From positions 186,001-250,000 of the forward strand of contig JBBPIG010000002.1 of assembly GCA_038040445.1 (NCBI GenBank): a stretch of DNA of 64,000 bases. The letters are read 5' to 3'. Position numbers and translations under genes: made by a program. Below the pieces are notes generated by a model, which worked only from the letters and a program-made list of their open reading frames with translations, was not told where the DNA came from and ran no database searches. Shown here in pieces: positions 7,534-15,851 of the stretch; position 1 is the first letter of the stretch; the number at the start of each line of letters is the position of its first letter. Origin of the DNA: Acidobacteriota bacterium. GTDB lineage: Bacteria; Acidobacteriota; Blastocatellia; UBA7656.

Positions 7534-9027
7534 TCAGACTTTCTTCATCGCCATCGGGAGATTCGGCAGCGGACCAATGTTCTGCGTCAACGGCACGCCT
7601 GGACCGGGTTCTTGGGGGGTGCCCGTATTCATAAGGAACTTTCTGACTTTGTGCGGCGGGAGTGGCGAGCCATTCTTGGCTTTCGCCCGGCCTTGAAGAC
7701 ACGCGACGGCTCCAGTGATGATCGGTGAAGCGCTTGAAGTGCCCGAGAATCGAAGAGTGTACCAGGAGTTCTCTGAAGCGCCGCCTTGTGCGTCACCATA
7801 TCCCAGCGTCGTAACATGCCAACCCCAGCCTTGGACGTTGACGATCTTACCATAGTTCGAAAAGAAGATGCGCGAACGCGGTACGCCGAGCGAAGTGTAC
7901 GAGGGGAGCGACGCTCCGAATCCATCAAAGTCAACGTGATTCGCCGGAGGAACACCTGCGCCTACTACTATCGCGCCGCTGTCTTTTTGCAAACCGGTTC
8001 CATTAAAGATCGCCAGATCGAAGTTCTCATCTCCGTTGCCCGCCGCTTCAACGACGGTAATCCCCTTAGCGGTGGCTGCCACAATGGCAGAAAAGATGTC
8101 GCCCCAGAACTGCATAGCAACGAATTTTCCGTTTGGCCCGGTGGCCTGCAACTCGATGAGGATTACGTCCCCGGCCTTCAAGAAATTCGCCGCGTTATTG
8201 ATTGCAGCGGCCGTATTGAACACTCCGCCGACTATAGCCGAATGAACGACGGCCTTTGCCTGGTGGCTGATGCCAACTGTCCCTTTGTTGTTGGGTATGG
8301 AAATCATCTCGCCCAGCACCGCGGTGCCGTGGTTTCGCCAGCCCAGATCATCGATCACGGTGCCGCCGATGAGTTGAATGCCCGAAGGCAAATCTTCGTG
8401 CTGCCGGTTCCAGTTGCCTTCGATATCGCAGATTGTGATGCCCTTGCCTTTCGCTCCTGCGAGGCTCCATACTTCGGCGGCTCCGATGCCATTTGGGGGC
8501 GCGTAAAGATAGCCCTGTGCCGGTTCGAAGTTGCGGCTTCCGGGGGCTGTACCGGCAGGCATCGCGGGCACGGGACGCGGTGCGACGTACGCCTTCCAGA
8601 CCGCCTCCTTCCGGTTAAGCTCTCTTGCGATCTTGCCGGCATCGCGGCTGTTCTTTGGAACGACCTGGACGAAACCGCTTTGAATGAACTCAGTGTCCAT
8701 TCCTTTGTCCTTGAACTTGTCAGGGTCGGGCTCCGGAGGCAAAGCCGCCGCGATTCCAACCCGCGCACGAACCGCGGCTGATTTCAAGCCGAAATGGGAG
8801 CGTATGGCCGCGACATCATACTTCGCCAGAACCTCGTTAAGCTTCTCCGACTGCGGAGCGGCGGCGGCAGGCGCCGCAAATCTCGACGCTGTGAATGCAA
8901 CAGGGCTCTCGTAACGCAGTTCGACCACGACGTAATCAGGGACGTCGGGCGCTTCAAACCTGGTGCCGACAAACCCCTCTTTGGTCTGCTGGCCTGTTTG
9001 TACCTTGGCTTTCTGTTTCTTTGGCAT
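7534..9027 (-). CDS. cytosolic S8 subtilisin-like serine peptidase
   Basis: A 497-residue protein with the catalytic triad of family S8: Asp in ITICDIEGNW (about 210), His in WRNHGTAVLGE (about 240), Ser in FSGTSSASPI (about 440), plus the oxyanion Asn in EAAGNGDE. There is no signal peptide (MPKKQKAKVQTG), and a pro-like region precedes the catalytic domain (VQVVPKNSRD..., about 122-155). AAGGAG lies 6 bases before the ATG. It is followed at 16 bases by a small protein resembling its pro-region, suggesting a peptidase/inhibitor pair. It lies in the island flanked by duplicated kinase tails. Confidence 0.88.
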   Translation of the reverse strand: MPKKQKAKVQTGQQTKEGFVGTRFEAPDVPDYVVVELRYESPVAFTASRFAAPAAAAPQSEKLNEVLAKYDVAAIRSHFGLKSAAVRARVGIAAALPPEPDPDKFKDKGMDTEFIQSGFVQVVPKNSRDAGKIARELNRKEAVWKAYVAPRPVPAMPAGTAPGSRNFEPAQGYLYAPPNGIGAAEVWSLAGAKGKGITICDIEGNWNRQHEDLPSGIQLIGGTVIDDLGWRNHGTAVLGEMISIPNNKGTVGISHQAKAVVHSAIVGGVFNTAAAINNAANFLKAGDVILIELQATGPNGKFVAMQFWGDIFSAIVAATAKGITVVEAAGNGDENFDLAIFNGTGLQKDSGAIVVGAGVPPANHVDFDGFGASLPSYTSLGVPRSRIFFSNYGKIVNVQGWGWHVTTLGYGDAQGGASENSWYTLRFSGTSSASPIITGAVACLQGRAKAKNGSPLPPHKVRKFLMNTGTPQEPGPGVPLTQNIGPLPNLPMAMKKV

Positions 9028-9309
9028 ATCGATTCTCCTTCAGTGGATTCTTTTCTCTTAACTGGAATAGACGGAACTTCGTCATGCCACGATGCAGAAC
9101 TTTTTGAATGGTACGATTTTTTTCCGCGAGTGAGGTGTAGCAGAAGAGCGGCTGCTGCGCGACGCCGCGGCAATTCGGCTCGGGTTCTTTTAGTCAAGCG
9201 CGGTCATAGTGTATGTTCAACGGCGACTTGCGTGGCCGCTCGGGTCGGGTCTGAGGGAGAGGGTGCCCAGGCCGCGTCGAAGTCTTAACACGTTTAGGCG
9301 CCAGCCTCT

Positions 9310-9693
9310 TCAAAATGAGTGTCGCCCCATATACCCTTCCATTGCTTCTTTTGGGACGAAGCTCTCCAGCGGGAAGTCTTCACCAAACGCTGCCCTGCTG
9401 TATTGTTCTATCCCTACCGGCTCCTCGAGCATCGGATCATAGACTAGGCCCTCGCAGCAGCACACATAATGCTTTGTCCAGGTGATACTGCCGTAATACT
9501 TCTTCGGAATGAGAGGGTGGTGAAATCGATATCCTGGTCTGACCGTTTCCTTATGCAAGCACGCAATGAAAGGCTGATGTCCAACATCGATCAGCAATCT
9601 GGCAATATCACGTGCTATTGCCAAACAGTTGGCTTCATAGCTGTCTGCGAGCAGGCGTCGTTTGTCGGTTAAGTAACTTAACAGCGATGACAT
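9310..9693 (-). CDS. small papain/transglutaminase-fold protein
   Basis: A 127-residue protein with a probable catalytic Cys in a helix (SYEANCLAIARDIARLL, Cys23), a His after a beta strand (TWTKHYVCCCEG, about 80) and Asp in GLVYDPMLEEPV. The order Cys-His-Asp and the GLVYDP segment recall papain-like or transglutaminase-like domains used both in peptidases and as effector or toxin tips. No signal peptide and no clear Shine-Dalgarno site are seen. It is the last gene of the island between the kinase-tail copies. Activity is inferred. Confidence 0.55.
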   Translation of the reverse strand: MSSLLSYLTDKRRLLADSYEANCLAIARDIARLLIDVGHQPFIACLHKETVRPGYRFHHPLIPKKYYGSITWTKHYVCCCEGLVYDPMLEEPVGIEQYSRAAFGEDFPLESFVPKEAMEGYMGRHSF

Positions 9694-9822
9694 ATATCGT
9701 TACTCTGGACGCGGTTGAGTATACGGCAAGTCTTACAATGCGGTAAGGCGGAGTTGATCAGGTTGCGGGCTTTACTCTGCTCGCCGTGGCTCCTTGCGGA
9801 TCTGTGCACCCGGAGCTCAACG

Positions 9823-9851
9823 CGGAACCCTGAACCCGGAACTCTGAACCG
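9823..9851. repeat. 29-base dispersed repeat, copy 1
   Basis: A 29-base sequence beginning CGGAACCCTGAACC is identical base for base at 29470-29498. It lies between the papain-like gene and the hybrid-kinase stop codon, just outside the duplicated kinase tail. Confidence 0.8.
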
Positions 9852-9864
9852 CGAAGCGTTCAGA

Positions 9865-12800
9865 TCAGGAGAGCACCTGGCTCAGCGTCGAGCTGAGATC
9901 GTCAAAGAGGATTGGCTTGAAGATCACCTCGCTCACAAGGTCGCGATTGTCGTCAACGGTCTCAGCCGAAACGGCATGCCCGGTTATCAATACCACCTTT
10001 ACTCCCGGCCAGCGGCGGCGCACTTCGCTTGCCACCGCCCAGCCATCCATCTCGGGCATCGATAGATCGGTGAACACGAGATCGAATTGAGCATGCTCGA
10101 GCTTGGCAAGAGCCTCGTGCCCGCTTCCCGCATGATCGGTGCGATGACCGGCCGAGTTCAGCATGCCTACCAGCGCGTCGCGAACCCGCTGATCGTCGTC
10201 CACCACCAGCACATTTGCCGATCGCGGGCGAGCCCTGCGATCGCGCACAACTTGCTTCTGAACGCTGTCGGCTACCGGCAGACTTATGGTGAACGTAGTG
10301 CCGCGGCCCGGGCTGCTGCGCGCTTCGATGCGGCCGTTGTGGCGTTCGATGATGCTGTAGCTTACCGCCATCCCCAGTCCTATGCCGCTCGTGCCCTTGG
10401 TCGTGAAGAACGGCTCGAATACGTGCTCACAAACGTCGCTGGTCATTCCAATTCCGCTGTCGGTCAAGCTCGCGTGGATGAAGCCGTCTTTTAGGTCAGT
10501 GGCGATTCGCAGGCGGCCTCCTTGCGGCATCGCGTCCAGCGCGTTGAGGATGATGTTTACGAACACCTCGCGCAACTCCGACCCCGACCCTCTCACGCCG
10601 GGAATTGTGTGAAGGTCCAGGTCGACGTCGTACTGCAGGCCGCGCGCTTGCGCTTCGTCGCACCATCGAGCCTTGGTGAGCGTGGTCGAATCTTGAATCA
10701 GTTGATTGACATCAATCGCCTCGTTCAACCCTTCGTTTTGCTGAACTCCAAACGCCTGAATGCGCTTCACCGTTTGGGCGCCGTCTAGCGCGGCCTGCTC
10801 GATGATATCGATGCGCTGGGCCAGCCCTTCATCCGGACAATCGCGCTTTATCAGTTGAGCGTGTCCCAGTATCGCGGCAAGTATGTTATTGAAGTTGTGC
10901 GCTACCCCGGACGCCAGTTGACCCAGCGCGCGCAGCTTATCAGCCTGGGCCGCGCGCTCGCTCGCCACGCGGTCCTCGGTGATGTCGCGAGCAATCGAAA
11001 GGATGCTGGTAACTCGCCCTTCGTCGTAGATCGGCGTGTGGGTGAGCAGGAGCAGCCGGTTCTCGCCGCTCTTCCTAGCGACGTTCATTTCGAACGTCTG
11101 AGCTTCGCCTTCGAGCGCGCGCGTGAATCGCTCGATCGCGACCTTCTTCTGATCGCCGAAAACAAACAGCCGATAGTCACCCGATTCAAGTTCCTGCCGC
11201 GAGTATCCGGATTGCTTGATCAACTGTTCGTTAAACCAGATCAGGCGGCCTTCAGGCGAGAACGCAAGTATCGCGTCATTGGCGTGCTCGATCAGCTTGA
11301 CGAGGAAGCTGCGCTGCTCGCGGGCGACCGCCTCCGCGGCTCGCAGCTCTGACAGATCTCTTACTATGCAGACCGCGCCGCGCGGACCGGCATGATCGCC
11401 GTTATCGCGCAAGCTATCGCCGAGGCCAAAATGGTTTCTGGAGCCATTTGTGACTGGAGAGATGGTAACCAGGACGGGCCGCGACAACCGCTCTGGCACA
11501 AGCTCAAAGGTGGCGGGTCTTCCTGTCTTCATCACCTGCGCGACGCGGCACGTTTCGCCCTCAACACCTTGCAGGAGGGTGCAACACCTCCGGCCGATCA
11601 ACTCGCGCACGTCAGCGCCTTCAAATGCCGCAGCCGCCGCATTGATGCGCCGCAGCACCCCGTTTTGATCGAAGATGAAGATTCCATCGCTAAGCGCATC
11701 GAAGGTGGCTTCCCACTGTACCTTGCCGTGCGAAACCAGCTCGAACAGCTCCGCGCGCTGCAGCGCGATGACGACCTGGGCGGCGGCGGCGCGCACCACT
11801 TCCGCTTCGTCGTCGGTCCAGTTGCGCGGCCCCGACTTCATGATAGCCGTGATCACCAGGCGCGGCGCGCCTTCGTAGGAGAGCCGCGCCGACATGAACG
11901 AGTGGGCGCCGGCCGCGCGAAGCGATTCCTGAGCGCGCCTATCCAGGCGCTCGTCCTCTTCGGAGTTGCAGCACAGGATCACGTCGTTTCCCACGAGGTC
12001 GGCGAACGTCATCAAGTCTTCACTGCGGTATGCCGTATCAGGCCTACAAACCTTCCCGTCGCTGTATTCGCATTCGGCTTTCCATTCCCTGCTCAGCTCA
12101 TTGAACCGCGTTACGAGAATTCTGTCCGCCGCAAGATGCTCCCCGAGCTCGCGCGCTACAACCGGGAATATTTCATCCAGCCGGTTTGACTGGTTGATGC
12201 CGTGAATGATGTGACTGATAAGCGCCGCGCGTTCGGCCGACTGCTTCGTCTCCTGAAACAGATTGCTGTGGCTGACTGCGACCTCGACCTGCGCAACGAC
12301 CGTTTCTATTAGCGCAATATCGCTTGCGGTCCACTTGCGAACGCGGTCGGTCTGATTGATCGAGAGACCGCCCCAACATGATCCATTGACAAATATCGGA
12401 CACACGATCTGCGAAAGGGTGAGTGGCTCGGTCTGCCACGTTCTAACCGTCGATGCCAGATCGGGGTATGCCGCCGCGAAAGCGCGCACGTCGTCTATGA
12501 TCAGCGTCCGCCGGGCCTCAAGCACGTAATTGCCAATATAGTCGTTGGCTGATGTCCAAACGTGACTTAATGACAGAGCCGGGTCGCTCAAATGCTCGGC
12601 GACGATGACGCTCTCATTTCGGATCAACTTGCGGAAGTAGGTTCGGTTCGCTCCCAGCGCGCGGCCGACTTCTTGCACCGCCACCCGTAGGGTCTCTTGC
12701 AGGTCCAGCGAGCGTCGAATGGAAGCGACGATTTGATTGACCAGAGAGGCGCGCTGGGCCGATTCGCGAACCTCGCGATACAGCTCAGCCTGGCGTATGG

Positions 12801-14373
12801 CCACGGCCGCTTGATCAGCAACCGATTTTACAAGATCGACTTCCCATGGCGTCCACGTGTGGGGTTGGTCGCAGTGATGAAGGCTCAGTATTCCGATCGG
12901 CTTGCCATGGACACGAATTGCCGTCGTGAGAATCGCCTTCACGCTGCCGGCCGCGATTCGGATTCGCAGCGGAGCAAGGGTCGGGTCGTTCGAAGGATCG
13001 CTTACCGCCACTGGTCTATCCGACGAGAGTACCGACTGCAAAAACGGATTGTTCACCGTTTGAATCTCGTTCAACACTGGTGGGCGGGCAGAGCAGCACT
13101 CGGCCACGTACACGTGGGTGACGGGAACCATCTCGGGCAAGGGGCTAGGAAGCAGCGCCAGGCGGCAGCGGCAAACGGAAAGCGCGACGCCCAGCTCGTT
13201 GACGATCGCTTGCAACACCGCATCCGAATTGAGCGAGCTGTGAATGGCTGAACCGATCTTGCTGATGAGCGCATCGCGTCGCGCTGCCTCTTGCGCTTCG
13301 CGATAAAGCTCAGCCTGATAGAGAGCCACCGCAGTCTGTTCGGTCACCAACTCGAGGAGCTTCATCTCATCTTTCGAGAACACCCGCGGGTTGTCGAACT
13401 GCTCGAGCGCAATTGTGCCTACGGTGTGTCCGTCGTAGCTGATCGGAGCCAGCGCTATTGCGCGCACGCCGAGCCGTACGCAGACCGCGCGCATTATGGG
13501 ATCGCTCTCGTTGGTGTCGGGTACGTCTATGATCTGGCCCGAAAGCAACTGGGCCAGCAGCGGGCTCCCTTCAAGGTCGAGCTCGCTGTCTTTCAGGGTC
13601 GGCACCAGCACGCTTGATCGGTACTCGGCTCGAGCAAGAAAGCGGGAGTCTCCGCTCGAGTCGCCGGCGCGGTGCTTATAGATCACGACTCGGGTCATTT
13701 TTAGCGTCGTCCCGATGCCGTCGACGGCGAGCTTCAATATTTCATCAACGCGGGCCGCGCTCCTGATGGCGGTCAACAACCGGTTTATGAGTGCTTCGCG
13801 GCCGGCGGCGCTTGTTGCCCGCTCCTGTGACTGAAAGTGGTGTATGGTGAGGCTCAGCGTAGACGCCGCGGCTTGCGCGAGGTGCTTGTCTTGAGCGGAC
13901 CAGCGCCGCTTGCTGCCCTGATAGAGAAGGACCGCGCCGGCGGTTTCTGAATCGATCACAAGCGGAACTAACAGGATCGACTTGATGGCCGACTCTTCCC
14001 CTCTATTGGCTCCGCGCGCGAGCCACCGGCTCACCCGTGGGTCTAATGTCGCATCCGATATTTCCAGCACTGAAGCGTGCGAGCCGACGTCCCGCGCAAT
14101 CTCGATGTCAAGCTGTCGAAGCTTCTCCCTTTCGACGGGGCCGATGCCGCTCGCGCAGTAGTCCCCCGTTCGCCTCATTCCGCTTTCATCTCGAATGAGG
14201 ATGGCTACGCGCTCAAGCCTTAGTGTGCCGCCGATCTCGTCGGCAGCGCTGCGCAGCGCGGTGCTTAAGTCGGATGATGACTGAGCAAGCGCAACTATCT
14301 TGTCGATAAGCGCGCATCCGCGCGCCTGATCTTCGCGGCGCGAGAAAAATCGGTTCTTGAAAGAGAGTCTCAT
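9865..14373 (-). CDS. five-GAF, two-PAS hybrid sensor histidine kinase with REC domain
   Basis: A 1502-residue soluble protein with no membrane segment. Five GAF-type repeats (about 20-180, 195-355, 370-540, 550-715, 725-885; several end in ...VAVALYQAELYRE-like helices), two PAS domains (about 895-1000 and 1030-1150), HisKA with the phosphorylatable His in ASGVAHNFNNIL, HATPase with N box (VNIILNALDAMP) and G boxes (DSGIGM, GTSGIGLGM), and a C-terminal receiver with DDD and LVFTDLSMPEMDG. It senses cytoplasmic signals and can pass phosphate to its own REC. It follows a REC-HD-GYP gene on the same strand, a likely partner. Its 3' end is duplicated at 6128-6653. Confidence 0.92.
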   Translation of the reverse strand: MRLSFKNRFFSRREDQARGCALIDKIVALAQSSSDLSTALRSAADEIGGTLRLERVAILIRDESGMRRTGDYCASGIGPVEREKLRQLDIEIARDVGSHASVLEISDATLDPRVSRWLARGANRGEESAIKSILLVPLVIDSETAGAVLLYQGSKRRWSAQDKHLAQAAASTLSLTIHHFQSQERATSAAGREALINRLLTAIRSAARVDEILKLAVDGIGTTLKMTRVVIYKHRAGDSSGDSRFLARAEYRSSVLVPTLKDSELDLEGSPLLAQLLSGQIIDVPDTNESDPIMRAVCVRLGVRAIALAPISYDGHTVGTIALEQFDNPRVFSKDEMKLLELVTEQTAVALYQAELYREAQEAARRDALISKIGSAIHSSLNSDAVLQAIVNELGVALSVCRCRLALLPSPLPEMVPVTHVYVAECCSARPPVLNEIQTVNNPFLQSVLSSDRPVAVSDPSNDPTLAPLRIRIAAGSVKAILTTAIRVHGKPIGILSLHHCDQPHTWTPWEVDLVKSVADQAAVAIRQAELYREVRESAQRASLVNQIVASIRRSLDLQETLRVAVQEVGRALGANRTYFRKLIRNESVIVAEHLSDPALSLSHVWTSANDYIGNYVLEARRTLIIDDVRAFAAAYPDLASTVRTWQTEPLTLSQIVCPIFVNGSCWGGLSINQTDRVRKWTASDIALIETVVAQVEVAVSHSNLFQETKQSAERAALISHIIHGINQSNRLDEIFPVVARELGEHLAADRILVTRFNELSREWKAECEYSDGKVCRPDTAYRSEDLMTFADLVGNDVILCCNSEEDERLDRRAQESLRAAGAHSFMSARLSYEGAPRLVITAIMKSGPRNWTDDEAEVVRAAAAQVVIALQRAELFELVSHGKVQWEATFDALSDGIFIFDQNGVLRRINAAAAAFEGADVRELIGRRCCTLLQGVEGETCRVAQVMKTGRPATFELVPERLSRPVLVTISPVTNGSRNHFGLGDSLRDNGDHAGPRGAVCIVRDLSELRAAEAVAREQRSFLVKLIEHANDAILAFSPEGRLIWFNEQLIKQSGYSRQELESGDYRLFVFGDQKKVAIERFTRALEGEAQTFEMNVARKSGENRLLLLTHTPIYDEGRVTSILSIARDITEDRVASERAAQADKLRALGQLASGVAHNFNNILAAILGHAQLIKRDCPDEGLAQRIDIIEQAALDGAQTVKRIQAFGVQQNEGLNEAIDVNQLIQDSTTLTKARWCDEAQARGLQYDVDLDLHTIPGVRGSGSELREVFVNIILNALDAMPQGGRLRIATDLKDGFIHASLTDSGIGMTSDVCEHVFEPFFTTKGTSGIGLGMAVSYSIIERHNGRIEARSSPGRGTTFTISLPVADSVQKQVVRDRRARPRSANVLVVDDDQRVRDALVGMLNSAGHRTDHAGSGHEALAKLEHAQFDLVFTDLSMPEMDGWAVASEVRRRWPGVKVVLITGHAVSAETVDDNRDLVSEVIFKPILFDDLSSTLSQVLS

Positions 14374-14388
14374 AGCGAAAGCAAAAGT

Positions 14389-14416
14389 AAAAAGTTGGGG
14401 ACGTGTAACGTGTCCC
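14389..14416 (-). terminator. weak hairpin with T-rich tail between regulator and kinase genes
   Basis: On the minus strand GGGAC and GTCCC (14412-14416 and 14398-14402) enclose nine bases and are followed by CCAACTTTTTACTTTTG. The stem is only 5 bp, so it may be a partial terminator between the HD-GYP regulator and the kinase. Confidence 0.35.
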
Positions 14417-14506
14417 TCGGGGCGCCCGTCAGTCGAAAAACGCTCGTGCGACGCGAGGAGAGCGATCCCGGAAAAAAGCTTTGCAGGTTCACCCTTTTGT
14501 TTTGTT

Positions 14507-15709
14507 TCATCTGGCCCATCCGCTCGCGACCTGTTCTCCCGACATGGTTAGAACAGAGTAGCGAATATCGACGCCGGTTCTGGCGTCCTTCATCGTCAGC
14601 CCCGGCTCCGTTGAGAGATGCCGAATCTCTCGCCAGCCGTCGAGCGGCACCTCGGTGAACGCTTGCACGATAACCGGGTCGAAGTGCGCGCCCGAGCACC
14701 GCGTCAACTCCTCCGCAGCGTCGTCGAAAGAACGCGCGGCTCGGTAAGGTCTATCGGAAGTCATGGCATCGACCGCATCGGCAACTGCGAATATGCGAGC
14801 GCCCAGGCATATCTGATCGCCCTCGATTCGGCTGGGATATCCGCTCCCGTCGCAGCGCTCGTGATGCTGCGCTACGATATCAGTCGCGCCTTCGAGGAAA
14901 TCGATCCCTCGCAGGATCTGCGCGCCGAACTCTACGTGGCGACGCATATACCTCCACTCGTCTTCCGTAAGTGCGTCACGTTTGAGCAGTATTCCGTCGG
15001 GGACGCCTATTTTGCCGATGTCGTGAAGCAGCGCGCCGTTTTCCAGAGTGATCAACTCACGGTCATTCAGTCCGATTTGTTTGCCGAGGCGGAGGCAGTA
15101 CGACACCACTCGATCAGAGTGGCCCTTGGTCTCCACGTCTCTGGCTTCGAGGGCGGCCGCGAGCGCGCGGAGCGTTGCGCGATAGTTCAGATACAGTTTC
15201 TCCAGCGTCGAGTTTAGATTCGTGTTTGCGACGGTCAGCTCGCTAGTGCGCAGACTAACGAGATGCTCGAGGTGCTGCTCGTACTGATGATTAGCTCTTA
15301 GCAGCGAGCGGTGGCGAAGCGCGCGAGCAACGGCGGACTCGACGTCAGACAGATCGAACGGTTTGGTCACATAGTCGAACGCGCCGCGCCGCATGGCTTC
15401 AATTGCGCTCTGGATGTTCAGGTTGCCTGAAATCAGTATGACTACAGTGTCGCGCGAGTGTCTGGTGATTTCCGCCAGGAGCTCGAGCCCGCTCATACCT
15501 GGCATCACTATGTCTGATAGGACAAGGTCATACGTCGTTTCCTTCAGGTATTCCATCGCCTCGACCGCGCTGGTGGCGGTCTTGCAATGATGCGTGGCGC
15601 CCAGCAAGGAGTTGAGCACTGAAAGAACATTCGGCTCATCGTCGATAATGAGTACTTTGGCGGGCCGATTCTGAGTGAGGCTCAGCGGCGCGCCGATCAG
15701 TCCAGTCAT
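14507..15709 (-). CDS. response regulator with HD-GYP c-di-GMP phosphodiesterase output
   Basis: A 400-residue protein: REC domain (about 17-135; acidic pair in LIIDDEPN, acceptor Asp in LVLSDIVMPGMSG, Lys in VTKPFD), a linking coiled region (about 140-190) and an HD-GYP domain (about 190-360; HSDRV, LLHDIGKIGVPD, QHHERCDGSGYP, FAVADAVDAMTSDRPYR). HD-GYP domains hydrolyse c-di-GMP. The motif reads GSGYP with all HD-core residues present, so an active enzyme is expected. It lies between the FHA fusion gene and the large kinase, which is the probable phosphodonor. Confidence 0.93.
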   Translation of the reverse strand: MTGLIGAPLSLTQNRPAKVLIIDDEPNVLSVLNSLLGATHHCKTATSAVEAMEYLKETTYDLVLSDIVMPGMSGLELLAEITRHSRDTVVILISGNLNIQSAIEAMRRGAFDYVTKPFDLSDVESAVARALRHRSLLRANHQYEQHLEHLVSLRTSELTVANTNLNSTLEKLYLNYRATLRALAAALEARDVETKGHSDRVVSYCLRLGKQIGLNDRELITLENGALLHDIGKIGVPDGILLKRDALTEDEWRYMRRHVEFGAQILRGIDFLEGATDIVAQHHERCDGSGYPSRIEGDQICLGARIFAVADAVDAMTSDRPYRAARSFDDAAEELTRCSGAHFDPVIVQAFTEVPLDGWREIRHLSTEPGLTMKDARTGVDIRYSVLTMSGEQVASGWAR

Positions 15710-15851
15710 CGGTTTTGACCTGAGATTGTGAGTAAAGTAGGGGCACAGCCCTTGATGCAGGCTGGGTCTAAAGTCCGGGGAACGGCACGATCTTAGTACA
15801 ATGAAGGGTTACGTGCAACACTTTTCTCGCCGAAATTGGAGAACTGACGAG

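Noticed and set aside
7786-8781. 331-codon plus-strand frame opposite the subtilase
   Set aside because: The minus strand shows the full S8 triad in order; the plus frame is Arg-rich antisense translation.
11392-12189. 265-codon plus-strand frame opposite the hybrid kinase
   Set aside because: Antisense to GAF/PAS repeats of the kinase; no domain visible.
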